Assembly: GCA_002352945.1 (NCBI GenBank)
Contig: DDHL01000049.1
Coordinates: 29,064 to 37,383, forward strand
Length of the DNA: 8,320 bases
Direction: 5' to 3'
Origin: Campylobacteraceae bacterium UBA1877
GTDB lineage: Bacteria; Campylobacterota; Campylobacteria; Campylobacterales; Campylobacteraceae
The notes beneath the pieces were generated by a model. That model ran no database searches, had not been told where the DNA came from, and saw nothing but the letters and a program-made list of their open reading frames with translations. The translations under genes and the position numbers were made by a program. This document shows, piece by piece, positions 1 through 7,190 of the stretch (position 1 is the stretch's first letter; every line of letters begins with the position of its first letter).

Positions 1-1
1 A

Positions 2-1432
2 TGGGAAGGTGTGGGGCTGTGCTCTTGGATGCTCATTGGTTTTTGGTATGAGAGAGATTCGGCATCATGGGCTGCTAATGAAGCTTTTATTATGAATAGA
101 ATTGCAGACCTTGGAATGCTTATGGGTCTGTTTTTAATCTACTGGCAAGTTGGAAGCTTGCAGTATGATGAAGTCTTTTTGCGTATCGAATCTGTTTCTC
201 CAGCTATAGTAGCGCTTATTGGGGCTTTTTTGTTTATCGGCGCTATGGGCAAATCTGCTCAATTTCCACTCCATACTTGGCTTGCAGATGCGATGGAAGG
301 TCCTACTCCAGTTTCAGCCCTCATTCACGCAGCAACAATGGTAACAGCAGGTGTCTATTTGGTAATTAGAGCCCACCCGATATATGAGATTATTCCACAA
401 GTTGGATTTTTCATTGCATCTCTTGGAGCCTTCGTTGCAGTTTTTGCAGCCACGATGGCTTTGGTAAATAATGACTTAAAAAGGATTATTGCCTACTCAA
501 CCCTCTCTCAACTTGGATATATGTTTGTAGCAGCAGGACTTGGGGCGTACTGGATTGCACTTTTTCATTTAATGACCCACGCATTTTTTAAATCGCTACT
601 CTTTTTGGGTGCGGGTAATGTAATGCATGCAATGGATGATGAGCTAAATATCAAAAAGATGGGTGGATTATATGAAAGCATGAAGATAACAGCAATTTTA
701 ATGGTTATAGCCTCTGTTGCACTTGCTGGAATCTACCCTTTTGCTGGATTTTTCTCAAAAGATAAGATTTTAGAAGTGGCCTTTAATGAGGGGGCTTACA
801 TCCTTTGGTTCGCCCTATTTGTTGGAGCTGGGCTAACTGCGTTTTATAGTTTTCGCTTGGTAATGCTAGTCTTTTTTGGTAAAAAAGAGTATGAGAAGTT
901 TGGATTTCATCCCCATGAAGCTTATACATATGTACTAATGGCAATGGCACCTCTTGGAATTTTGGCTCTAATTGCAGGATTTTTTGAGAAGGGCTTTCAC
1001 CATTTTGTAACTACCTTATTGCCAGATTATACGATGGAAATTGCCCATAGCACTGCTTACTTGCTAATAGGCGGAACTTTGCTCATTGCTCTTGGCGGAA
1101 TTGGTTTTGCACTTTACATGTATGGCAAAAAGGGAGGCTTTCCAAAGTGGATTGAAGAGAGGTTTTGCTATAAACTGCTTTTAAATCAATACTTTATTCC
1201 AGCTTTTTATGAAAAAGCCATTATGAAACCTTTTACCCAGCTTTCCAAATTTGCCTGGAAACGCATCGATATGGTTATTGTTGATCGCACAGTTGATATG
1301 GTTGCCAAAATTTTGATGCGCTTAGGTTCAAGCGCAAATACCATGCAAACAGGAAACCTTTCCCAAATGCTTCGCTTGATGGTTATGGGTGTGGTTATAT
1401 TGCTAATTTTAGCACTGATTTATAGACCTTAA
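2..1432 (+). CDS. nuoL: NADH-quinone oxidoreductase subunit L, 5'-truncated by window edge
   Basis: This is a membrane-arm subunit of respiratory complex I, the most distal antiporter-like proton channel. The frame is open from base 2, where it reads WEGVGLCSWMLIGFW, the conserved NuoL segment carrying the TM5 glutamate (codon 5-7). About 140 N-terminal residues therefore lie outside the window, and the GTG at 11 is not a real start. Conserved channel residues are visible: the TM7 lysine in MGKSAQFPLHTWLADAMEG (251-253), the histidine in SALIHAATM (326-328), DLKRIIAYSTLSQLGYMF (lysine 479-481), HLMTHAFFKSLLF, and the TM12 lysine in AGFFSKDKIL (758-760). The last 80 residues hold a long polar/amphipathic stretch, expected to be the lateral helix, then QTGNLSQMLRLMVMG and a final membrane helix. 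The 476 residues seen plus the missing part fit the family length of about 610. It is first in a nuoL-nuoM-nuoN run and intact as far as visible. Confidence 0.97.
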   Translation, partial: WEGVGLCSWMLIGFWYERDSASWAANEAFIMNRIADLGMLMGLFLIYWQVGSLQYDEVFLRIESVSPAIVALIGAFLFIGAMGKSAQFPLHTWLADAMEGPTPVSALIHAATMVTAGVYLVIRAHPIYEIIPQVGFFIASLGAFVAVFAATMALVNNDLKRIIAYSTLSQLGYMFVAAGLGAYWIALFHLMTHAFFKSLLFLGAGNVMHAMDDELNIKKMGGLYESMKITAILMVIASVALAGIYPFAGFFSKDKILEVAFNEGAYILWFALFVGAGLTAFYSFRLVMLVFFGKKEYEKFGFHPHEAYTYVLMAMAPLGILALIAGFFEKGFHHFVTTLLPDYTMEIAHSTAYLLIGGTLLIALGGIGFALYMYGKKGGFPKWIEERFCYKLLLNQYFIPAFYEKAIMKPFTQLSKFAWKRIDMVIVDRTVDMVAKILMRLGSSANTMQTGNLSQMLRLMVMGVVILLILALIYRP

Positions 1433-1436
1433 GGAG
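1431..1436 (+). promoter_or_regulatory. Ribosome binding site of nuoM
   Basis: AAGGAG lies 8 nt before the nuoM ATG at 1445 and overlaps the nuoL stop codon TAA (1430-1432). This supports the ATG as the start and implies that ribosomes finishing nuoL sit on the nuoM initiation site. Confidence 0.85.
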
Positions 1437-1444
1437 CTTGCTCG

Positions 1445-2971
1445 ATGGATCATATTTTATCCTTAATTGTTTTTTTCCCTGCTTTGGCAGGATTGTTTGG
1501 TTTTACAATCCAAAAAGAGAGTGCTAAAGCTTATGCTATCACTGTTGCGGCTATCGAGTTTTTACTCGCGTTAGTGCTTTGGATTGCATTTGATACAAGC
1601 CATGGCGGGATGCAGTTTGTAGAGTACTATCCTTTAGTTGAAAACTTTGGAGTAAGCTACTATTTAGGCGTAGATGGCATATCTTTGTTTTTGGTTATCT
1701 TAAGCACTTTTATGACCCTTATTGCTCTTGTGGGACTTAGCATAAAAGAGGATGTTAAAAATTTAGTTATCTCAGTTCTCTTTTTAGAGATGACTATGGT
1801 TGGAGTGTTTTTAAGCCTAGATGTAGTTCTTTTTTACCTCTTTTGGGAAATGTCTTTGCTTCCAATGCTCTATATTATTGGTGCATGGGGTTCTGGAGAG
1901 CGAATTTATGCAGCAGTTAAATTCTTTTTATACACCTTTTTTGGTTCGGTTTTTATGTTAGTTGGTATACTTGTAATGGCTTATTTGTACTACCAGCAAA
2001 CTGGAGTTTGGAGTTTTGCGCTGCCTGATTGGTACTCTATGTCGTTGCCATTAAATGTACAGCTTTGGCTCTTTGGAGCCTTCTTTTTGGGCTTTGCAAT
2101 TAAAGTTCCAATGGTTCCATTTCACACTTGGCTACCCTATGCTCACGGACAAGCTCCAACAATTGGCTCGGTCATTTTGGCTGCTGTCTTATTGAAAATG
2201 GGAACATATGGATTTGTGCGCTTTTCATTACCGCTTTTTCCAGATGCAAGTGTAGCCTTGATGACACCTATTGCAATCATAGCCATCATCATGGTTATTT
2301 ATACAGCCATGATTGCTTATGTGCAAGAAGATATGAAACAAGTTATTGCATACAGCTCCATTTCACACATGGGAATTATAATTTTAGGAACATTTGCTCT
2401 TAATGCTGAGGGAATCACAGGCTCAATCTTTTTAATGATTTCCCATGGTATTGTAAGTGGGGGATTGTTTATGTTAGTTGGTGTTATCTATGAGCGCCGC
2501 CATACAAAGCTCATGAAAGAGTTTGGCGGTTTAGCATCTGTAATGCCAGGGTATGCTACCATTTTTGGCATTATGCTAATGGGTTCAATCGGACTGCCAC
2601 TTACCATAGGTTTTGTTGGTGAATTTCTCTCATTGATGGGATTTTTTAAAGTGAGTATTTGGCTTACGCTTTTGGCTGGAACTGGAATTATTTTAGGTGC
2701 AATTTATATGCTAACTCTTTTTAGGCGCTCCTTTTTTGGCAAAGTTTCAAATGAGGCTAATAAGAGTTTATCTGACTTAAATAGTCGCGAACTAACAGCT
2801 TTAATTCCTTTAGTAGTCCTTGTAGTGCTCCTTGGCGTCTATCCAAAGCCTATTTTAACTCCAGTGGATTTGAGTGTTAAAAAGATGATTTCATTGATGG
2901 AAAACAAAGCAAGCGAATCAAAAACAAAAGAGGTTTTAAAAAGTGTTAATACTGTTGAGGAGGTGCGCTAA
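1445..2971 (+). CDS. nuoM: NADH-quinone oxidoreductase subunit M
   Basis: This is the middle antiporter-like proton-translocating subunit of complex I, an integral membrane protein related to ND4. Its 508 residues match the usual length (about 509 in E. coli). Family hallmarks are the TM5 glutamate in FYLFWEMSLLPMLYIIGAWG (E135), the TM7 lysine in GFAIKVPMVPFHTWLP (K220), the TM8 lysine in AAVLLKMGTYGFVRFSLPLFP (K251), and the TM12 glutamate in GFVGEFLSLMG (E393), the place where NuoL and NuoN carry lysine. The sequence is hydrophobic almost throughout, apart from a charged C-terminal tail of about 30 residues (KKMISLMENKASESKTKE). One departure from E. coli NuoM is seen: WLPDAHSQAPTAGSVDLA there reads WLPYAHGQAPTIGSVILA here, so two acidic residues are lost (Y232, I244). 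The stop overlaps the nuoN start. Confidence 0.98.
   Translation: MDHILSLIVFFPALAGLFGFTIQKESAKAYAITVAAIEFLLALVLWIAFDTSHGGMQFVEYYPLVENFGVSYYLGVDGISLFLVILSTFMTLIALVGLSIKEDVKNLVISVLFLEMTMVGVFLSLDVVLFYLFWEMSLLPMLYIIGAWGSGERIYAAVKFFLYTFFGSVFMLVGILVMAYLYYQQTGVWSFALPDWYSMSLPLNVQLWLFGAFFLGFAIKVPMVPFHTWLPYAHGQAPTIGSVILAAVLLKMGTYGFVRFSLPLFPDASVALMTPIAIIAIIMVIYTAMIAYVQEDMKQVIAYSSISHMGIIILGTFALNAEGITGSIFLMISHGIVSGGLFMLVGVIYERRHTKLMKEFGGLASVMPGYATIFGIMLMGSIGLPLTIGFVGEFLSLMGFFKVSIWLTLLAGTGIILGAIYMLTLFRRSFFGKVSNEANKSLSDLNSRELTALIPLVVLVVLLGVYPKPILTPVDLSVKKMISLMENKASESKTKEVLKSVNTVEEVR
2957..2964 (+). promoter_or_regulatory. Strong ribosome binding site of nuoN inside the nuoM end
   Basis: GAGGAGGT, a near-complete match to the 16S rRNA 3' end, lies 6 nt before the nuoN ATG at 2971 and within the last codons of nuoM. 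With the TAATG stop/start overlap it indicates efficient, probably coupled translation of nuoN. Confidence 0.88.
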
Positions 2972-4455
2972 TGCTACCTGTATCTGTTGATTTGGCCGCA
3001 CTAAATATGGCTACTTTAATACCAACTTTTATCCTTATAGTTGGCGCACTTTTGGTTATATGTATTGATCTTTTTGTGCCAAAGCTATCTAGAAGTTTTT
3101 ATACCTATTTGAGCGTTTTAATTATCCTTTTATCAATTGGCGCAACCCTTGGTTTAAATGGAAATGAGCGTGGATTTTCAAATATGATGCTAATTGATGG
3201 CATTGCAATTGTTTCAGGATTGATCATTCTTGTCACATCTGCGCTATTTATCCCTTTGGCAATGAGTTCAAAACGTTTTCATGAATTTTCAATGCGTGAA
3301 TTTTTTGGACTCTTTTTGTTTATGATTGCTGGCTTTTTATTTATGGTTTCAACCGACAATCTCATCTTAATTTTTATTGGACTTGAGACAGCATCTTTGG
3401 CTTTATATACTATGATTGCAATGCACAACCGCCTAAAAGCAATTGAAGCTGCGATTAAGTATTTTACAATGGGTGCACTAGCTGCTGGATTTTACGCCTT
3501 TGCAATGCTTATTTTTTACGCCCTAACTGGAAGTGTGGAGATTAGTACGATTGTTAATGTTCTTTATGAAAGAGGATTTGATCCAATTATTGGTATTTTA
3601 GGTGCATGCGCATTTATGCTTGCAGCCCTTGGCTTTAAACTCTCAATCATTCCATTTCACACATGGACCCCAGATGTATATGAAGGATCAAGTTCAGCCC
3701 TTGCTGGTTATATGTCTATTGTGCCAAAAATAGCAGGTTTTGTTGTGGCAATGCGCCTTTTTGAAATGCTCATCCAATCTGGTGTAACTTGGCTTGAAGA
3801 TATTTTATTTTTTGCTGTGATTGTTACTATGACATTAGCAAACCTCATGGCTTTAGTCCAAAAAGATGTTAAAAGGATGCTTGCATTTAGTTCAATTTCA
3901 CATGCTGGATTTGTACTCTCGGCAATTTTAATTGGATCAACCCAAGCTAATATTGGATTTTTTCTCTATTGGATTTTATTTATGTTTACAAATCTAGGAG
4001 CATTTACCCTTTTGTGGATTACAAGAAATAAGAAAAATCTTTGGGACCAGCGCTTTCAACACCCTTATAGTAAATTCTCAGGGATGGTAAAAGTTGCTCC
4101 AGTGGCTGCAACTATCATGGGAATTTTTATGTTCTCTCTAGCTGGAATTCCACCATTTGCAGTCTTTTGGGGAAAACTATTTTTAATGAGCGCAGCTGTA
4201 AATGAAGGTTATATTGGTTTGGCTCTTGTGATGGCAGTCAATAGTGCTATTGCGGTTTATTACTATATGAAGTTAGTTGTTTATATGTTTTTAAAAGAGC
4301 CTGTCGCAAAAGATGGCAGGGTTTATACAGTAAACGCATCAACTCCGCTAAAAAGCATTATTGGTTTTGCACTTATTATGACAGTTATTGCTGTTGTTTT
4401 CATAAGTCCTCTTATTGAATTTATTCTCAATCATGTGGTTGCGAGTGGGTTTTAA
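2971..4455 (+). CDS. nuoN: NADH-quinone oxidoreductase subunit N
   Basis: This is the third antiporter-like subunit of the complex I membrane arm (ND2 relative), a multi-pass inner-membrane protein of 494 residues, the normal bacterial length. Key channel residues are present: E139 in FIGLETASLALYTMIAMHNR, the TM7 lysine in LGFKLSIIPFHTWTPDVYEG (K223), the TM8 lysine in MSIVPKIAGFVVAMRLFE (K253), and the TM12 lysine in AGIPPFAVFWGKLFLM (K402). DVKRMLAFSSISHAGFVL is the usual loop/TM motif. After TPDVYEG, most homologues read a PTPV-like stretch; here it is SSSALAGYMSIVPKIAG, which may be a Campylobacterota trait. The ATG at 2971 is supported by a strong ribosome binding site and the 1-nt overlap with nuoM. 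nuoN is normally the last gene of the nuo operon. The reading frame stops 42 nt before pflA, and no U-tract terminator is seen between them. Confidence 0.97.
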   Translation: MLPVSVDLAALNMATLIPTFILIVGALLVICIDLFVPKLSRSFYTYLSVLIILLSIGATLGLNGNERGFSNMMLIDGIAIVSGLIILVTSALFIPLAMSSKRFHEFSMREFFGLFLFMIAGFLFMVSTDNLILIFIGLETASLALYTMIAMHNRLKAIEAAIKYFTMGALAAGFYAFAMLIFYALTGSVEISTIVNVLYERGFDPIIGILGACAFMLAALGFKLSIIPFHTWTPDVYEGSSSALAGYMSIVPKIAGFVVAMRLFEMLIQSGVTWLEDILFFAVIVTMTLANLMALVQKDVKRMLAFSSISHAGFVLSAILIGSTQANIGFFLYWILFMFTNLGAFTLLWITRNKKNLWDQRFQHPYSKFSGMVKVAPVAATIMGIFMFSLAGIPPFAVFWGKLFLMSAAVNEGYIGLALVMAVNSAIAVYYYMKLVVYMFLKEPVAKDGRVYTVNASTPLKSIIGFALIMTVIAVVFISPLIEFILNHVVASGF

Positions 4456-4468
4456 GAAGCCTTATTGC

Positions 4469-4503
4469 TTTCATGGGCCTATGCTATAATAGTGCCCATG
4501 AAA
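4469..4503 (+). repeat. Inverted repeat / stem-loop covering the pflA start codon
   Basis: The arms TTTCATGGGC (4469-4478) and GCCCATGAAA (4494-4503) are perfect reverse complements, 10 bp each, separated by 15 nt. Inside, CTAT (4479-4482) can pair with ATAG (4489-4492), leaving one bulged T (4493) and a 6-nt loop, for 14 bp in all. The right arm contains the pflA ATG (4498-4500). No run of T follows the stem directly, so it is not a standard Rho-independent terminator. It could be an operator for a dimeric regulator around the -10 box, or an RNA hairpin hiding the start codon in nuo read-through mRNA. The structure is seen directly; its role is inferred. Confidence 0.75.
4482..4490 (+). promoter_or_regulatory. 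Extended -10 promoter element for pflA
   Basis: TGCTATAAT is a perfect TGnTATAAT extended -10 box in the nuoN-pflA gap. No good -35 hexamer is found at 17 nt (TTATTG at 4462-4467), which fits Campylobacterota sigma-70 promoters, where the -35 element is weak or absent. A start 6-8 nt downstream would fall at 4496-4498, right on the pflA ATG, giving a leaderless or near-leaderless mRNA. No sigma-54 (GG-N10-GC) or sigma-28 pattern was seen here. Confidence 0.6.
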
Positions 4504-6882
4504 TACCTTATCTTTTTATTATCCATCTTGCCACTTTATGGCCTTACTATTAACTACAATACTGCCCAAGAGAATAAAAAGCCCTATGGCATGCTCCATA
4601 TTCGGCACGATAAACCATTTGCATGCAAGGTAAGTGAGTTAGAGCTTGGCAAAAAACGCTATACATGTACATTTGAAAACTCTTTAGTTAATCCTCCAAC
4701 TCCCAAAAGAACGCCATTGATGGATATCTCTTTTTTGCAGCGTGAAAGCGAGTTTGATATTATTGTAACCCCGTTTTTCAACTCACGCCTTTTGAATATG
4801 GATGTGAACCTTTATGACTCAAAAGAGGTTCCTTTAATGTCAAATGAAAATGCAAGCCATTGGGTGATTTTGATATATGAAAGCCTGCCTTTTGCCCAGC
4901 AAGAAGTTGAAGATGGGATAAATTTTCCAGTATATTACCCAGAGTTGAAACGCCCATCTGTGGGAGCTTTAGATTTAAATGGAGCTCCAATAGAGTATGT
5001 TAGAAGCCGAGATATTAATATCTACCTAGATATCAAAAAGGCTTATGAAGCAAAACGCTATGAGGTGGTGCTTGAAGATGCTCAAGAGGCTATGATGCTC
5101 TATCCTCAGACAATTTTCAAAGATGAATTTGCTCTATATAGATTGCGTGCTATGGATAAATTGTTAGATGATGATGAGAGAAACACGCTTTTAGAAATTG
5201 ATTATGATGATATTGTAAATGAGGGAAAATCGTGGATTAAAAGCTTCCCATCTGATGAGCATATTCCAGAAGTGCTTTACTATATTGCAAAAAGCTATTT
5301 AAAGCTTGGTTTTTCAAGTGATGCAAACTACTTTTTGGATATTTTAATCACCGAGCATCCCAATAACTATTTCACAAAAAAAGGGATTTTAATCTATGCA
5401 GACTCGCTTTATAATGGAACAAAACAGATTGAAGCCTTAAGATTATATACTGATGTTTTATACTCTGCAAAAGATTTAGATATTGCCTCAGAAGCTGCAA
5501 TTAGATTGGCTCAATACAGTATTGATGCTGGACAAATCCAAGAAGCAAAAGAGTTTTTGGTTAAAGTTTTGAATGCAAATGCAGACTTTTTACGTAAAGA
5601 TAGGGACCAAGCCTATGAAATGGCCCAAAAACTTGCATATAACGGGCTAGAAGATATAGCAGCCCAAATTGCTCAAACAATCTTAAAGGGTCAAACAAAG
5701 GCTGATTTGCGCTATGAAGAGCTACTTAAAGATACTGGCTTGTGGTATGCGCAAGCAAAAAATATTTCAAAAGCAGATGAGTACTTAAATAGATACAAAA
5801 GAGAGTTTTCATCGGGTGTGTTTATTGACGAAGTTCAAGAGGGGCTTGATAGACTGTTTTTTGATTTAAATGAGACTAATAGCACAAAACTAGAAGAGTA
5901 TTACAACACTTTATTGCAGCGTTATGATAATGAAATTGCACAGCGGGCAGTAGTTGAAAAGATTAAACTTTATACAAAAGAGGGTATGTATGAAAAAGCT
6001 CTTAGCCTTGATGATTTCATTAGACAGATGGATGATGGTGAATTAAAAAGCGAAGGATTGGAAGCTCTTAGCAAAGCTGCTCTTTTAAAGGCTAATAATG
6101 ACTTGCTTGAGGATAATTGCAAGGATGCAGTTGGATTAATTGAGCGCTATAAAATAGCAGATAGCCTTAAGGATAAAAAAAAGGTTTTTGAGTGTTTTTA
6201 TAGATTATCTCGCTATGATGAGGCAATTAAAGAGGCAAAAAATCATATTCAAGTACGCAACTTGCGTGAGAGACTCTCTTGGATGCAAGATCTTAGCAAA
6301 GCACTTTTTAAAAATGAAAATTATAGAGAGCTTATTGCGTTAAGTGATGATATATATTCACTAGGAATTTTAGTAAAAAATCCAAGCTCAAAGTCCATTC
6401 TTCAAAAAAAAGCTTTGGCGCTAATTGCACTTAAGCGCTATGATGAAGCACTAAGTGTAGTAGATCAAATCCAAGAAGAGCTACCAAACGAATATGGAAA
6501 TATAGAGGTTTATAGTGCCCTTGTGGATTATGCAAAGACAATTGGAAGTGATTTGATGATTGATAAATTTGCAACATTGGCAATAAATTTACAAAATAGC
6601 AATCAAGTCTATACCTATTCGCCTGAAATCGACTATTTGGCTATAAGCGCTAAAGAGCGTTTGGGCAAAATGGATGAAGCCTTAGAGATTGCGCAAAAGT
6701 TACCAAATAATCTCCAAAATGCTACAAAACGGATACAAGCCCTTTATAAACTAGGTGAACTTTATTATAAATTAGATAAACTCACAGAGGCTAGAGAAGT
6801 TTTTGAGCAGTGTGCTAACATGGAGATTGAGAGTCCATGGAAGAAGATGTGCCAAGAACATATAGCCATAACTGAAAATTAA
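4498..6882 (+). CDS. pflA: Paralysed-flagella protein PflA, periplasmic TPR motor scaffold
   Basis: PflA is a periplasmic protein of the Campylobacterota flagellar motor. In Campylobacter it works with PflB in the disk structures that hold stator units at a wide radius, and mutants have paralysed flagella. I assign it from position directly after nuoN as in C. jejuni, from length (794 residues, against about 788 recalled) and from architecture. A signal peptide comes first (MKYLIFLLSILPLYG, cleavage probably near residue 15). A beta-rich region follows to about residue 170, then a long helical solenoid with TPR-like units, for example residues 255-330, 640-670 (ALKRYDEAL), 715-735 (LGKMDEALEIA) and 748-775. 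Six cysteines occur as three local pairs (43/57, 541/566, 772/785), fitting a periplasmic site. The ATG at 4498 is preferred over an in-frame TTG at 4465 because it begins a clean signal peptide. Neither start has a good Shine-Dalgarno sequence. A promoter and hairpin overlap the start. Confidence 0.85.
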   Translation: MKYLIFLLSILPLYGLTINYNTAQENKKPYGMLHIRHDKPFACKVSELELGKKRYTCTFENSLVNPPTPKRTPLMDISFLQRESEFDIIVTPFFNSRLLNMDVNLYDSKEVPLMSNENASHWVILIYESLPFAQQEVEDGINFPVYYPELKRPSVGALDLNGAPIEYVRSRDINIYLDIKKAYEAKRYEVVLEDAQEAMMLYPQTIFKDEFALYRLRAMDKLLDDDERNTLLEIDYDDIVNEGKSWIKSFPSDEHIPEVLYYIAKSYLKLGFSSDANYFLDILITEHPNNYFTKKGILIYADSLYNGTKQIEALRLYTDVLYSAKDLDIASEAAIRLAQYSIDAGQIQEAKEFLVKVLNANADFLRKDRDQAYEMAQKLAYNGLEDIAAQIAQTILKGQTKADLRYEELLKDTGLWYAQAKNISKADEYLNRYKREFSSGVFIDEVQEGLDRLFFDLNETNSTKLEEYYNTLLQRYDNEIAQRAVVEKIKLYTKEGMYEKALSLDDFIRQMDDGELKSEGLEALSKAALLKANNDLLEDNCKDAVGLIERYKIADSLKDKKKVFECFYRLSRYDEAIKEAKNHIQVRNLRERLSWMQDLSKALFKNENYRELIALSDDIYSLGILVKNPSSKSILQKKALALIALKRYDEALSVVDQIQEELPNEYGNIEVYSALVDYAKTIGSDLMIDKFATLAINLQNSNQVYTYSPEIDYLAISAKERLGKMDEALEIAQKLPNNLQNATKRIQALYKLGELYYKLDKLTEAREVFEQCANMEIESPWKKMCQEHIAITEN

Positions 6883-6886
6883 GGAG
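6881..6886 (+). promoter_or_regulatory. Ribosome binding site of the 93-residue protein
   Basis: AAGGAG overlaps the pflA stop codon TAA (6880-6882) and lies 5 nt before the ATG at 6892. The alternative ATG at 6898 would be 11 nt away, so 6892 is the better start. The good site supports this small frame as a real gene read from the pflA mRNA. Confidence 0.75.
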
Positions 6887-6891
6887 AGCGT

Positions 6892-7173
6892 ATGAAGATG
6901 TACTTAGTTCGTGGTCCAGGAAGGGGAATCCGTGAAATTATCCTTACTACAAGTAAATTTCGTGCTCAAGAGATTTCAGATTTGCGAAAACTTGGCCCAA
7001 CAAGGGTAAAAAGTATCGATAAAAAACCAAAGCTAAGGGTTGCTACAGGAAGTGAAAACGAGATGCTTGGATTTTTGGAGTGGAAAGATCCAGATGTAAA
7101 CAAATGGCACTCATACTTTACTATTGACCCCGCTTTGTATGACTACTCTGTTCTTGAAATATTGCGCAAATAA
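6892..7173 (+). CDS. Conserved-looking hypothetical protein, 93 residues
   Basis: I do not recognise this protein. It is small, soluble-looking and basic (about 18 Lys/Arg against about 12 Asp/Glu), with no signal peptide, membrane helix or cysteine. Visible pieces are a glycine/arginine-rich start (VRGPGRGIREIIL), a central basic stretch (KSIDKKPKLRVATG) and an aromatic C-terminal half (FLEWKDPDVNKWHSYF, then YDYSVLEIL). It begins 9 nt after the pflA stop with a clear AAGGAG, so it is probably co-transcribed with pflA. Being cytoplasmic by appearance, it is unlikely to be a structural partner of periplasmic PflA. A regulatory or nucleic-acid-binding role would fit its charge but is only a guess. 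That it is a gene is well supported by spacing, ribosome binding site and codon use like its neighbours. Confidence 0.75.
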   Translation: MKMYLVRGPGRGIREIILTTSKFRAQEISDLRKLGPTRVKSIDKKPKLRVATGSENEMLGFLEWKDPDVNKWHSYFTIDPALYDYSVLEILRK

Positions 7174-7174
7174 T

Positions 7175-7190
7175 CCTTTACATGTAAGGA
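7175..7190. repeat. Short palindrome between convergent gene ends
   Basis: TTACATGTAA (7178-7187) is a perfect 10-bp palindrome. CC (7175-7176) and GG (7188-7189) extend it if one T is bulged. It covers the last two codons and stop of miaA and lies just after the stop of the 93-residue gene. With no hairpin loop in the perfect part and no clear T-run, it is a poor terminator candidate and may be chance. Confidence 0.3.

Noticed and set aside
11..13. GTG at 11 as a start of nuoL
   Set aside because: The frame is open to base 2 and encodes the conserved WEGVG motif of the NuoL interior; the gene is merely cut by the window edge.
2128..2403. Frame-shifted 91-residue + strand open frame inside nuoM
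   Set aside because: It lies wholly within a highly conserved nuoM region, is rich in Cys/His/Ser as out-of-frame products tend to be, and resembles no family.
4465..4497. In-frame TTG start for pflA giving 11 extra residues
   Set aside because: The extension (MLSWAYAIIVP) precedes a well-formed signal peptide starting at the ATG, has no good ribosome binding site, and would run through the promoter and hairpin.
4456..4497. Sigma-54 or sigma-28 flagellar promoter before pflA
   Set aside because: No GG-N10-GC pair with the right spacing and no CGAT-type -10 element was found; the only clear signal is the extended TATAAT box.
4778..4990. Minus-strand 70-residue open frame inside pflA
   Set aside because: Antisense shadow of the pflA coding sequence, without a recognisable motif or operon context.
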